53,200 bases of DNA. Origin: Rhodospirillales bacterium. GTDB lineage: Bacteria; Pseudomonadota; Alphaproteobacteria; Rhodospirillales; UBA2165. Positions 17,406 through 28,416 of this stretch are shown here, one piece after another. Every line of letters begins with the position of its first letter. The stretch's first letter is position 1. The DNA lies in the NCBI GenBank assembly GCA_022823235.1, contig JAJDXO010000032.1:1-53200 (forward strand). The letters are read 5' to 3'. A model generated the notes under the pieces. The model saw only the letters and a list, made by a program, of their open reading frames with translations, was not told the DNA's origin and ran no database searches. The position numbers were made by a program, and so were the translations under genes.

Positions 17406-18533
17406 GTGGCGATAACGCTGGATGAGGCGCCGATCTTTATCGGCGGATATGAGCGCTCTGGCACGACCATGCTGATGCTGATGATCGGGTCCCACCCGCG
17501 CATCGCGGTTCCCGAGGTCACCTGGTACTACCCGCGGTTCAGGGCCTATCTCCACACCTATGGCGACATCTCGAAGGAGGAGAACTTTCGCGTCCTTCTT
17601 CATGAAATGATGTTCGGTCTTCTGGTCCCCTTCTTCGGGATCGAGGTGGATGAAGACACCATACTGGACGAGATCCTGACCCACGTGCCGGAGAGGACGT
17701 TTCCGGGCGCCTTCGCAGGCGTGATGAATTGGTTTGTATCGAAAAAGGGCAAGCCGAGATGGGTGGAAAAGTGTCCGCAGAACATCTTCCACATCGCGTC
17801 CATCCTGGAGGATTTCCCCAACGCTCAGATCGTATTCATCACCCGCGACGGCCGCGACAGCGGCGCGACCTATATGCAGTCCAAGTTTGGGCCGACCAAC
17901 GTGTACGCGGCGGCGGAATTGTGGAAGAAGTTTCAGGTTGCGGCGCGTCACTGGCGCGCCCGGCTGGACGGCTCCCAATGGTTCGATGTCCGCTACGAGG
18001 ATCTGGTCCGCGAGCCTGAGAATACGCTCAAACGGGTATGCGGCTTTCTCGGCGAGGACTACAGCCCGGATATGCTCGGGTTTCATGAAACCGCCTATGC
18101 CCGGAACCGGGGCAGGAATCCCGACCACGCCCCCATCGCCAGGCCGGTTACCGACGAACTGATCGGTGAATACAAGCAGTACCTGAGCGTTCGGGAGCAG
18201 CGTATCTTTGCCGGTGTCGCGGGTGAGGAACTGACGGAGAACGGTTACGAAATCGATGTCGATCCCATCGAGACCAGCGCCGAGGATGCGGCGCTGTTTC
18301 TGGAAACGGACATGCGCACCCGTGCGGCGAATTTCGATTTAATGGGGCATCAGTACGCGTTCAGCCGGTTCAACGAGCGGCTCGTCGAACGCTGGGAGGA
18401 GCGCCGGCAGGCGGGTATCTGGGACGAGTCCGACCGGCCCGTGGACCAGGATCCCAATGCCCGCCTTTGGATGGAAACCATTGCCGAGCAGGCCCGATTG
18501 AAGACCAGGTTCGGCACGCATCCCAAGGAGTGA
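17406..18533 (+). CDS. Sulfotransferase family protein (paralogue 2)
   Basis: This is a 375-residue protein with GTG start at 17406; GAGGAGCGGGG just upstream is a good ribosome-binding region. The P-loop is GGYERSGTTML at 13-23 and the 3'-phosphate site is FITRDGRDSGATYMQSKFG. It shares the HPRIxVPEVxWYYxRF segment with the other two paralogues but lacks their FGIPRRY tail, ending FGTHPKE instead. It therefore probably uses a different acceptor. It lies 72 nt after paralogue 1 and 22 nt before the alcohol dehydrogenase, in one apparent transcription unit from 13835 to 21360. Confidence 0.92.
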   Translation: MAITLDEAPIFIGGYERSGTTMLMLMIGSHPRIAVPEVTWYYPRFRAYLHTYGDISKEENFRVLLHEMMFGLLVPFFGIEVDEDTILDEILTHVPERTFPGAFAGVMNWFVSKKGKPRWVEKCPQNIFHIASILEDFPNAQIVFITRDGRDSGATYMQSKFGPTNVYAAAELWKKFQVAARHWRARLDGSQWFDVRYEDLVREPENTLKRVCGFLGEDYSPDMLGFHETAYARNRGRNPDHAPIARPVTDELIGEYKQYLSVREQRIFAGVAGEELTENGYEIDVDPIETSAEDAALFLETDMRTRAANFDLMGHQYAFSRFNERLVERWEERRQAGIWDESDRPVDQDPNARLWMETIAEQARLKTRFGTHPKE

Positions 18534-18555
18534 ATGCGGCGTAGTTGGAGGAACG

Positions 18556-19743
18556 ATGGACATGGAGATCGACCCCGCGACCCTTCGCGGCGATTGGAGA
18601 TATCCGACAAGTGTGCGGTTTGGACCCGGCCGCATAGACGAATTGCCCGGCGCCTGCCGGTCGCTGGGCATGACCCGTCCGCTGCTGGTCACCGACCCCG
18701 GCCTGCTCGAACTGCCGATGACGGCGGGCGCGCTCGGGGCGAACCGATCGGCGGGGATCGCCACCACCGTATATTCGGACGTCAAGGGAAACCCCGTAGC
18801 CCGCAATGTCGTCGACGGCGTCGCCGTGTATCGCGAGAACGGCTGCAACGGCGTGATCGCATTCGGCGGTGGCAGCAGTATCGATGCCGCAAAGGCGATC
18901 GCGAACCTGGCCGACCAAACCCGGCCGATCTGGGATTTTGCCATCATCGGCGAAGACGTCGACGTTGATGATATCGTACCCCCGGCCCCGCTGATTGCCG
19001 TTCCCACAACCGCCGGAACCGGGTCCGAGGTCAGCCGGGGCGCGATCATTATCGACGAGGAGGCCCAGACGAAGCGGAACGTCTCCCACCCGGACGCCAT
19101 GCCCAATCTCGCCATCGTCGATCCCGAGCTGACCCTGGGGTTGCCGGCCGACATCACCGCGGCGACCGGCATGGATGCGCTCTCGCACAATCTCGAGGCC
19201 TACTGCACCAAGCAGTTTCATCCGTTTTCCGAGAGCGTCGCTTTGGGGGGCATACGGCTCATCAAGGAATGGCTCCCCGTCGCCGTGCACGACGGCGGCA
19301 ACCTTGCGGCGCGCACCTACATGATGGCGGCATCGAGCATGGGGGCGGTCGCGTTCCAGAAGGGGTTAGGGGGGATGCACGCGATGAGCCACCCGATCGG
19401 CGCCGTGCATGATGTCCATCACGGTCTCACCAACGGCGTGGTCATGCCGTACGTGCTGGCCTTCAATCGGCCGGCCATCGCGGAGCGGATGACGGGACTC
19501 GCCCGCCACCTCGACCTGCCCGACCCGTCGTTTGACGCGGTGCTGGATTGGGTGGTGGCGTTGCGACAGGACATCGGCATTCCGCACACTCTTTCGGAAG
19601 TCGGTATTCGGGAAGAGCATGCCGACCGGCTCGCGGCGATGACCGCACAGGAACGGCCCGGCCGCAACAATCCGGTTCCTCTCGGCGAGGAGGAGTCCCG
19701 GCGGCTTTATGCCATGGCAATCAACGGGGAGCTCAAGGCCTGA
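18556..19743 (+). CDS. Iron-containing (group III) alcohol dehydrogenase
   Basis: This 395-residue enzyme has GGGSSIDAAKAI (104-115) as the NAD-binding part. VPTTAGTGSEVS follows, and the metal ligands Asp207, His211, His275 and His289 have the same spacing as in FucO. It oxidises primary alcohols to aldehydes or the reverse. It starts 22 nt after paralogue 2 and is followed by the BetC-like sulfatase at 19783, so it may act on the alcohol released by sulfatase action (inference). An alternative ATG lies 6 nt downstream. Confidence 0.92.
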   Translation: MDMEIDPATLRGDWRYPTSVRFGPGRIDELPGACRSLGMTRPLLVTDPGLLELPMTAGALGANRSAGIATTVYSDVKGNPVARNVVDGVAVYRENGCNGVIAFGGGSSIDAAKAIANLADQTRPIWDFAIIGEDVDVDDIVPPAPLIAVPTTAGTGSEVSRGAIIIDEEAQTKRNVSHPDAMPNLAIVDPELTLGLPADITAATGMDALSHNLEAYCTKQFHPFSESVALGGIRLIKEWLPVAVHDGGNLAARTYMMAASSMGAVAFQKGLGGMHAMSHPIGAVHDVHHGLTNGVVMPYVLAFNRPAIAERMTGLARHLDLPDPSFDAVLDWVVALRQDIGIPHTLSEVGIREEHADRLAAMTAQERPGRNNPVPLGEEESRRLYAMAINGELKA

Positions 19744-19782
19744 ACGGCACGGACCCTTGGATTTCAAAAGTGGGGAAAAACC

Positions 19783-21360
19783 ATGAACACGACCAATGAA
19801 AACCCGGGCGCGTCACGTCCAAATATCCTCTTCATTCAGGTGGATCAGTTGGTGCCGGCCGCTCTGTCCGTCCATGGGCATCCGCTGGTCAAGACGCCGC
19901 ACCTCGATGAGCTGGCCGGCAAAAGCGTTGTTTTCGAGAACGCCTACAGCAATTTCCCGCTCTGCTCCCCCTCGAGGGCATCGATGCTCGCCGGCCGGCT
20001 GCCGTACAATATTTCCCAATGGGACAACGGGGCGGAATTTTTCGCCGAGATTCCAACTCTCGCCCATTATCTGAAGGCGCTCGGCTATTCGACGACGCTC
20101 TGCGGCAAGATGCATTTCATCGGCCCGGATCAATTCCATGGGTACGAGGAACGGCTGACCACCGACATTTATCCGTCCGATTTCTCATGGACGCCCAACT
20201 GGGACCAGAAATTCAGGAAGGGCGGCGGCATACGCGTGCGGAACGTTATCGAGTCCGGGCGTTGCGTCCGGGCCCTGCAGATGGATTTCGACGACGAGGT
20301 CGAATATCACGCGGTTCAGAAAATCTATGATCTCGTCCGGCACACCGATGACCGGCCGTTTTTCTTTACCGTTTCGCTGTCGCACCCGCACCCGCCCTAC
20401 GTGATTTCGGACAAGTACTGGGACCTCTACCGGGATGAGGACATCGACCTGCCGCGGGTCCCGGAGATTCCGTTCGAGGAATTGGATCCGTTCAGCCAGA
20501 CGCGGGCCATTGCAATGGGGCATCAATATTACGACATCACCGACGATCACATCCGGACGGCGCGGCACGCCTATTACGGCATGATCTCGTATGTGGACGA
20601 GAAAATCGGATCGGTTCTGACGGCGCTGAAGGAAACCGGGCTCGACAGGAACACGGTCATCATCTTCACCGCCGATCACGGCGAAATGCTCGGCGAGCGC
20701 GGCATGTGGCTGAAGGACACCTTCTATGAGTGGTCGGTGAGGGTGCCGATGTTCATTTATGCCGAGGGTATCGCGCCGCGGCGGGTGACCGAGAATGTTT
20801 CCCTGGTCGATCTGGTTCCGACCTGCCTCGAACTCGCGGGCAAGGAGGATGAGCCGGTCACCGAACTCGACGGTGACAGCCTGGTCGGCCTGATGCACGG
20901 CTCATCCGACGGTTGGAAGGACGAGGTAATCTCCGAGTGGTCGGCGACGGGTCACCCGGCACCGTCGCGGATGGTGCGGCGCGGCAACTACAAATATTGG
21001 GTGAGTGAGGGGCTGCCGCCGCTTCTGTTCGATTTGGAGAACGACCCGGACGAACTGGAGAACGTCGCGGGCCGCGATGAGGTCAAGGAGGTCGAGCAGG
21101 GTTTGCGCGAGCGGCTGTATTCGGACTGGGATCCGGCCGCACTGGGTGAACGCATTCGAACAAGCCAAAAGATGAGGCTTTTGCTGCGCGACCTGACTGA
21201 AACCACCGAAAAATACTCGAACTGGGCGGTCCAGACGGTGCGCGACGATTCCCGGCGCTATGTGCGGGGCCGCGCCAGCAGCTTTTACGCCAAGGCGCTT
21301 CAGCGCTATCCGTTCGTCGAGCCGGTGGAGCCGGACCACGAGCCGCCTTCCGCCGATTAA
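19783..21360 (+). CDS. betC: Choline-sulfatase-like (BetC-like) sulfatase
   Basis: This 525-residue sulfatase has CSPSR at 61-65 as the formylglycine motif. GKMHFIGPDQFHGYEERLTT followed by DIYPSDFSWTP is strikingly like choline-sulfatase BetC, as are DRPFFFTVSLSHPHPPY and TADHGEMLGERGMWLK. BetC hydrolyses choline-O-sulfate to choline and sulfate in the cytoplasm; no signal peptide is seen here either. betA and betB are not in view, so the substrate may be another small sulfate ester. The gene ends the plus-strand run that precedes the ABC operon. Confidence 0.85.
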   Translation: MNTTNENPGASRPNILFIQVDQLVPAALSVHGHPLVKTPHLDELAGKSVVFENAYSNFPLCSPSRASMLAGRLPYNISQWDNGAEFFAEIPTLAHYLKALGYSTTLCGKMHFIGPDQFHGYEERLTTDIYPSDFSWTPNWDQKFRKGGGIRVRNVIESGRCVRALQMDFDDEVEYHAVQKIYDLVRHTDDRPFFFTVSLSHPHPPYVISDKYWDLYRDEDIDLPRVPEIPFEELDPFSQTRAIAMGHQYYDITDDHIRTARHAYYGMISYVDEKIGSVLTALKETGLDRNTVIIFTADHGEMLGERGMWLKDTFYEWSVRVPMFIYAEGIAPRRVTENVSLVDLVPTCLELAGKEDEPVTELDGDSLVGLMHGSSDGWKDEVISEWSATGHPAPSRMVRRGNYKYWVSEGLPPLLFDLENDPDELENVAGRDEVKEVEQGLRERLYSDWDPAALGERIRTSQKMRLLLRDLTETTEKYSNWAVQTVRDDSRRYVRGRASSFYAKALQRYPFVEPVEPDHEPPSAD

Positions 21361-21551
21361 CCTATTCGCCCCGAATCGGGAAATCTCACGAATGTCGCCT
21401 TCAATACAATTTCGCTTCCAGGCAAGGGCTAGAGTTTCATTTGTAGGCTAGCCCAGACAATAAGCCTCGATTGGAACGAGTGCCGAGGGCGGGCCGACAG
21501 GGGCGCTGAAAGGCTAGGCGCCAGGCAACATACATTCGTGGGAGATTTATT

Positions 21552-23153
21552 ATGTCGAAACGCTCCTTGGTTTTTTCCTTGGCCCTCGCAATGGGCTTCT
21601 CGGTGCTGGTTGCGTCCGGTAGTGCGTTGGCGCAGCGAATTCCACCAAAGGACACGCTCAGATTTGCGGGGTTCAGCGTGAAAGTTCTCGATCCCCACTT
21701 TGGCGGTGGCGGGAGTACGGAGTTCTTTCAGTACAAAGTCTACGACAGCCTGTTCGCGTTCGATGAAAATATGGTGGTGCAGCCGCAAATGGCTGAGAAG
21801 TTCACCTGGAATGCGGACAAGACCAAGCTGACCGTCACCTTGCGGCCCGGCCTCAAGTTCCACGACGGCCAGCCGGTGCGTGCCGCGGACGCGGTTGCAT
21901 CGCTGAAGCGCTGGAGCAACGGAAGGCGCGGCACCGCGCGGATCTTCAAACAATTCACCAAGTCCATCGACGTCGTGGACGACAAGACCCTCACCTGGAC
22001 CCTGACCGAGCCGTTCGGGATGTCCATGGAGGTCATTACCTCGGTCCGCTATCCGCCGGCAATCATTCCGGAGCGGTTGGCCAAAACGCCCAGAAATAAG
22101 CAGATCAAGGATTTCACGGGCTCGGGCCCCTATGTTTTCCTGCCGGACGAATATGTCCCGGGCAAGCAGCTCCACTTCAAGAAGTTCGAGGACTACGTGC
22201 CCCGTTCGGAACCGCCCAGCTTCACCGCCGGAGGAAAGAAGGTCCACGTCAAGAAGCTTGAGTGGAAAATCATGAAGGACGATGCCACGCGGGTCGCGGC
22301 ATTAAGGACGGGTGAGATCGACCTGATCCAGGAAGTCCCTCATGCGCTCAGGAAAGACCTGCTGACCGATCCCAACGTCGTCCTGAAGCCGCTGCGTACC
22401 GGCCGCCAAGGCCTTATCTTCATTAATCACCTTGCGCCGCCGTTCGACAACAAGAAGGCGCGTCAGGCATTGCTCTGGCTGATCAGCCAGGATGAAACCC
22501 TGACGGCGATCACCGGCGATCCGGCGCTCTACCAAACCTGTCCTTCGGTTTGGACCTGTGCCAGCCCGTACGCGACGGACGTGGCTTCCGAAGCGATTAT
22601 GAAGCAGGATCTGGAAAAGGCCAGGCAGCTCATGAAAGAGGGCGGCTACAACGGTCAAACGATCCAGGTTTTCCAGGCCGGCAGCACCGCAACCTTCTCC
22701 AATGCGACGGTTCTGGCCGCAAATCTGCGCAAAATCGGCGTCAAGGTGCAACACCAGGCCATGAACCGCGGCGCGGCCATCGCACGGCGGAAAAACACCG
22801 TGGATCCCAACAAGGACCCGAAGAAGGGGTGGCATATCTATGTTCAGGCCACCCAGGAAGTGACGCCATCCATTCCGGCGTTGATGGGTCTCCTTCAAGG
22901 TGACGGCTGCAACAAGAAGGGCTTCTACGGATGGACCTGCGATGAGCGGATCGGAAAGCTCAAGGTGGCCTTTGGCCAGGCCAAGTCCGAGGCGGAGCGG
23001 AAGAAAATTGCCGCCGAACTGCAGAAGGTGGTGTATGACACCGTGCCGTACATTCAGACCGGCCTGTACTCCAACGAGGCCGCATACCGCAGCAACGTCA
23101 AGGGTGCCGTCAGGGCGCCGTCCCCCATTTACTGGAATATCCGCAAGGAATAG
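21552..23153 (+). CDS. ABC transporter substrate-binding protein (SBP family 5, Dpp/Opp type)
   Basis: This is a 533-residue periplasmic binding protein. The signal peptide is clear (MSKRSLVF, hydrophobic core, cleavage after ALA at residue 27). Family-5 features include FAGFSVKVLDPHF, VYDSLFAFDENMVVQPQMAEKFTW, TVTLRPGLKFHDGQPVRAADAV and TGSGPYVF. It starts after GGAG at 21541. The ligand could be a peptide, opine, glycan or sulfated small molecule; the setting favours the last (inference). It is the first of five import genes on the plus strand. Confidence 0.93.
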   Translation: MSKRSLVFSLALAMGFSVLVASGSALAQRIPPKDTLRFAGFSVKVLDPHFGGGGSTEFFQYKVYDSLFAFDENMVVQPQMAEKFTWNADKTKLTVTLRPGLKFHDGQPVRAADAVASLKRWSNGRRGTARIFKQFTKSIDVVDDKTLTWTLTEPFGMSMEVITSVRYPPAIIPERLAKTPRNKQIKDFTGSGPYVFLPDEYVPGKQLHFKKFEDYVPRSEPPSFTAGGKKVHVKKLEWKIMKDDATRVAALRTGEIDLIQEVPHALRKDLLTDPNVVLKPLRTGRQGLIFINHLAPPFDNKKARQALLWLISQDETLTAITGDPALYQTCPSVWTCASPYATDVASEAIMKQDLEKARQLMKEGGYNGQTIQVFQAGSTATFSNATVLAANLRKIGVKVQHQAMNRGAAIARRKNTVDPNKDPKKGWHIYVQATQEVTPSIPALMGLLQGDGCNKKGFYGWTCDERIGKLKVAFGQAKSEAERKKIAAELQKVVYDTVPYIQTGLYSNEAAYRSNVKGAVRAPSPIYWNIRKE

Positions 23154-23229
23154 TTTCAGATAGGCAGGTTGCAAATGGCAGCCCCGGCGAGGCCATCCGG
23201 GGCTGCCGGCCTTGGGGGAGTATTCGACC

Positions 23230-24171
23230 GTGTTTACCTACATCGTCCGTCGTTGCTTCGCTGCCATCCCGGTGATGATTGTGGTGGGCGTGTTCGTCTT
23301 CCTCCTCATCCACCTGACGCCGGGCGATCCCGCCGATATCCTCGCCGATGAAGATGCGACCCCGGCGGAAATCGAACAACTCCGGGAGTCGTTGGGGCTC
23401 GACAAGCCGCTGCACACGCAGTTCCTGATTTGGTCCGGGAACATTGCGACGGGCGACCTCGGAACCTCCCTGCTGGTCAGCAAACCCGTGACGACCTTGA
23501 TGGCCCAGCGCATCGAGCCGACCATTTTCCTGGCCATCACCACTCTGACATTCGCCGTCTTTCTCGGGGTCCCCCTCGGTGTCATGGCGGCCTGGAAACA
23601 GGGCACGTGGTGGGACCACGCCATCATGATATTCGCCGTCCTGGGGTTCTCCGTGCCCGGGTTTTGGCTCGGCTTCATGTTTGTTTCAAAATTCGCCGTG
23701 GATTGGACCATCGTTCCGGCCCAGGGGTTCGTCAGCATCAGGGAGGGATTCGGGACCTTCCTCCACCATATGATCCTTCCCACGATCACGCTGGGGTCAT
23801 CCTACATGGCGCTGATCACCCGGATTACCCGCGCCACGGTGGTCGAGGTCCTGAAGGAGGATTACATCCGCACCGCCTATGCAAAAGGGTTGCCGCCGAT
23901 GAAGGTGCTGTTTCGGCATGCCCTCCAGAATTCCTCGATACCCATCGTCACGGTCATCGGGATTGGGTTCGCCCTCCTGATCAACGGGGTGGTGGTCATC
24001 GAAACCGTCTTCAACATCCCCGGGATGGGCAATCTCACCATCGAGGCGGTTCTCGATCGCGATTATCCGGTCGTCCAGGGCGTCATCCTCGTTTTCTCGG
24101 GCATCTACGTGCTCGTCAATCTGGTGGTTGACCTGAGCTATTCGATCTTCGATCCCCGGGTGAGGCACTAG
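23230..24171 (+). CDS. ABC transporter permease, DppB type
   Basis: This 313-residue inner-membrane permease has six predicted helices. GTG at 23230 is chosen because GGGGGAG lies 9 nt upstream; an earlier TTG would sit on that site. The first helix plus HLTPGDPADILADEDATP is the classic DppB opening. The EAA coupling loop is DYIRTAYAKGLPPMKVLFRHA. It ends 4 nt before the next permease. Confidence 0.93.
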   Translation: MFTYIVRRCFAAIPVMIVVGVFVFLLIHLTPGDPADILADEDATPAEIEQLRESLGLDKPLHTQFLIWSGNIATGDLGTSLLVSKPVTTLMAQRIEPTIFLAITTLTFAVFLGVPLGVMAAWKQGTWWDHAIMIFAVLGFSVPGFWLGFMFVSKFAVDWTIVPAQGFVSIREGFGTFLHHMILPTITLGSSYMALITRITRATVVEVLKEDYIRTAYAKGLPPMKVLFRHALQNSSIPIVTVIGIGFALLINGVVVIETVFNIPGMGNLTIEAVLDRDYPVVQGVILVFSGIYVLVNLVVDLSYSIFDPRVRH

Positions 24172-24175
24172 GGCC

Positions 24176-25074
24176 ATGTCGACAGCCGCCGTCAATGAAA
24201 TGGAGTTCGAATCCGCCGAGGCGGCCGTACTGCCCCTGCACCGGCGGATCGTCGAGTTCGTCCGCCGCAATCCGAACCTGTCGCTGGGTTTGCTTATGGT
24301 GGCGATCATCATTTTCGTGGCGATATTCGCGCCCTGGATCGCGGCCAAGGATCCTGCCGAGTTGAATGTGGTGACGGGCCGCCTCAAACCTCCCTCGGAA
24401 GAGTACTGGTTCGGTTCCGACAGATTTGGCCGGGACGTATTCGCGCGCGCCATATTCGGCGGCCGGATATCCTTGACCGTCGGCATAACCGTCGCGGCGC
24501 TGGCGGTGTTCATCGGGCTGATGGTCGGGCTGTTGAGCGGCTACGTCCGCCAGATCGATGCCTGGCTCATGCGGATCATGGACGGCTTGATGGCCATCCC
24601 CGGACTGCTGCTGGCGATCGGCTTCATCGCCCTGCTGCCTGCCGGCATCGAGACGGTGATCATCGCGCTGACCATACCCGAGATTCCCCGGGTCGCCCGG
24701 CTGGTGAGGGGCGTTGTCGTCGTCACCCGCGAGATCACCTACGTCGAAGCGGCGGTGGCCGCGGGCGCCGGGACGGCGCGGGTGATATTCAAACACATCA
24801 TGCCGAACACCTTCGCGCCGCTTATCGTGCAGGCAACCTTCGTTTGCGCGTCCGCCATGCTGTCGGAGGCGGCGCTGAGCTTCCTCGGAGCGGGAACGCC
24901 CCCGGAGATTCCCAGTTGGGGCACGATGATGGCGGATGGCCGCTCCTATCTCAGCAGCGCGACATGGATTATCCTGTTTCCCGGCCTGTTCCTGGCGGCG
25001 ACGGTGCTCTCGGTCAATCTGATCGGTGACGGTCTTCGCGACCTTCTGGATCCCAGGTTCGCCAAGGAGGTGTG

Positions 25075-25075
<1 letters not shown>
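24176..25075 (+). CDS. ABC transporter permease, DppC type
   Basis: This 299-residue permease has an N-terminal cytoplasmic leader, one helix ([20 protein letters not shown]), then LGSDRFGRD-like [17 protein letters not shown]. The transport core follows, with EAA motif [21 protein letters not shown]. It pairs with the DppB-type permease to form the channel. Its TGA overlaps the ATG of the next gene (TGATG), indicating translational coupling. Confidence 0.93.
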
Positions 25076-26114
<1,039 letters not shown>

Positions 26115-26118
<4 letters not shown>

Positions 26119-27149
26119 GCGGCGCTGCAACCGGTGAGGATACGGCCCTCCTGAAGGTTACCGGCCTCAAGACGCACTTTCCCATTCGCAAGGGCATTCT
26201 GGCGCACGTGACCGGGCAGGTTTACGCGGTCGACGGCGTTTCTTTCGAGATCAAGCGGGGAGAGACCTTCGGGCTGGTGGGCGAAAGCGGTTGCGGAAAA
26301 ACCACCGTGGGCAAGTCCGTCCTCCGGCTGATCGAACCCACGGAAGGCAGTATCGAGTTCGAAGGGCGCGACATAACCCACATCGCCAAGGAGGAAATGC
26401 GGCAGCTGCGCCAACGGATGCAGATCATCTATCAGGATCCGTATTCATCGCTCAATCCACGCATGAAGGCCGCCGATATCGTCGGCGAGCCGCTGAAGGT
26501 TCACAAAATCGTTTCCGGCGGCGCACTGCGTGAACGCGTCGAGGCGCTGTTCGAGCGGGTCGGCCTCAGGCCCGAGCAGTTGGACAATTACCCCCATCAG
26601 TTCTCCGGCGGTCAGCGCCAGCGGATCGGCATCGCGCGCGCCTTGGCGCTCAGCCCCAGCCTCATCATCGGCGACGAACCGGTATCGGCGCTCGACGTTT
26701 CCATCCAGGCGCAGGTCATCAACCTGCTGATGGACCTGCAGGAAGATTACGAGCTGTCCTACCTGTTCATCGCCCATGACCTGGCCGTGGTCGAGCATAT
26801 CAGCCAGCGGATCGGCGTCATGTATCTGGGGCGCATCGTCGAGTTGACGGACAAGCGGACGCTGTTCGCGAATCCGCTGCATCCGTACAGCGAGGCGCTG
26901 CTGTCGGCGGTGCCGATTCCCGATCCCGGAGTGACCCGCGAGGGCCGGGTTATTCTGACCGGCGACGTGCCGAGCCCGATCAACCCGCCCGAGGGCTGTC
27001 ACTTCCATGCCCGGTGTCCCTATGCGACCGAAAGATGCCGGATGGAATCCCCGAGCCTCAAGGAAGTGGAACCGGACCACTGGGTATCGTGCCACCTGCA
27101 CGAGGGAAATGTAGCGGACGCGACAGAATCCACACCGGAACGGACCTAG
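26115..27149 (+). CDS. ABC transporter ATP-binding protein, DppF type
   Basis: This 344-residue ATPase starts at ATG 26115, where ATGA overlaps the previous stop; the frame is open far upstream but that part is antisense-like noise inside dppD. Walker A is GESGCGKTT, the Q-loop is [12 protein letters not shown], the signature is FSGGQRQR, and Walker B is LIIGDEP. The C-terminal [14 protein letters not shown] extension is typical. With the three genes before it and the binding protein it completes a five-component importer. Confidence 0.94.
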
Positions 27150-27189
27150 GCTCGGTTCTCCGGATGGAGGGCCAAATGGAGGGTTGCCC

Positions 27190-28338
27190 ATGAGCATCAC
27201 GTTGGAGGAAAAACCGGTCTTCGTTCTCGGCTGTCACCGGTCCGGCACGACCATGCTGATGCTGATGATCGGCAGTCATCCCCGCATTTCGGTGCCCGAA
27301 GTCGCCTGGTACTACCAGCGGTTCCGCCCCTATCTCCACACCTACGGGGACCTGAGCAGGGAAGAGAACTTCCGGACGCTGGCCGAGGAGATGATTTTCT
27401 GTCTGGTGCCCCCGTTTCTCGGGATGAAGGCCAACCCGGCCACCATCGTCGACGAAATCCTGGGCGACATCCGGGAGCGGAGTTTCGCCGGCATCTTCTG
27501 CGCCATGCTGGAACGGCATGCCCGGCAAAACGGCAAGCCCCGCTGGGCCGAGAAGTCGCCGAACAACGGATTCTTCATCGGCCAGATGGTCGAGGACTTC
27601 CCCAATGCGCAGTTCATCTACCTGACCCGGGACGGACGCGACAACGTCGCCGAGACCATCCATTCCCGTTTCGGCTCGTACAACGCATTTTGCTCGGCCG
27701 AGCGCTGGAAGCTGTTCATCAACGCCGCCAAGCCGTGGCGCGAAAAATTGAGCGCCGAACAGTGGCTCGACCTCAACTACGAGACCCTGGTGCGGGAGCC
27801 GGAGGCGGAGCTCGGGCGAATCTGCGATTTTCTCGGCGAGGACTACTCGCCGCGCATGCTCGAGTTCTATAAATCCGATATCGCCCAAAACCGCTCCGGG
27901 AACATCAGCAACCCGGGCGGTATCGCCCACGCGCCGCTCGGCACCCCGGTGACCGACAGGTTCGTCGGCGTCTACAAGGAACTCCTGAGCATCAAGGACC
28001 AGCAGATCTTCGCCGCCGTGGCCGGCGCCGAGCAGCTGGAGGCGGGCTACGAGCTCGATTACGACGCCATCGAGATCAGCGAGGAAGCCGCGGCCACCTA
28101 CCGGGAAATCGATGACCGGGTTCGGGCGGCGTTGATGGTTCCGCCCGGCCACTTCCGCGACAGCTACATCGAGTGGCTGATCGATCAGCGCGAAGCGCGG
28201 AAGAAGCAGGGCATCTGGAGCGACGCCGACACGCCCGATGTCTACCCCATCGGCGATTTCCACGAAGAGATGATCATGGGCAAGGGCGCCTCGAGAGAGT
28301 GGAAAACCGCGTTCGGGATCCCGCGCCGGTACTATTAG
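27190..28338 (+). CDS. Sulfotransferase family protein (paralogue 3)
   Basis: This 382-residue protein starts at ATG 27190 with GGAGGG 5 nt upstream. It has the same P-loop as paralogue 1 (GCHRSGTTML, 14-23) and the 3'-phosphate site YLTRDGRDNVAETIHSR. The C-terminus WKTAFGIPRRYY nearly matches paralogue 1. The two share most of their length, so one was copied from the other and they now flank the alcohol dehydrogenase, BetC-like and ABC genes. Being placed just after the importer operon suggests expression with it. It is the last gene before the recombinase island. Confidence 0.93.
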   Translation: MSITLEEKPVFVLGCHRSGTTMLMLMIGSHPRISVPEVAWYYQRFRPYLHTYGDLSREENFRTLAEEMIFCLVPPFLGMKANPATIVDEILGDIRERSFAGIFCAMLERHARQNGKPRWAEKSPNNGFFIGQMVEDFPNAQFIYLTRDGRDNVAETIHSRFGSYNAFCSAERWKLFINAAKPWREKLSAEQWLDLNYETLVREPEAELGRICDFLGEDYSPRMLEFYKSDIAQNRSGNISNPGGIAHAPLGTPVTDRFVGVYKELLSIKDQQIFAAVAGAEQLEAGYELDYDAIEISEEAAATYREIDDRVRAALMVPPGHFRDSYIEWLIDQREARKKQGIWSDADTPDVYPIGDFHEEMIMGKGASREWKTAFGIPRRYY

Positions 28339-28416
28339 AGCGGTTTCCGGCCAAATTGGATCAATTTGATGGCGCTCATCGGTTAGCCGGGCAGGGTGGT
28401 ATACGCCCTGTCCCGT

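Noticed and set aside
28339-28416. Possible tRNA fragment at the recombinase end
   Set aside because: Only the 3' terminal core is tRNA-like; no D, anticodon or T arm is present.
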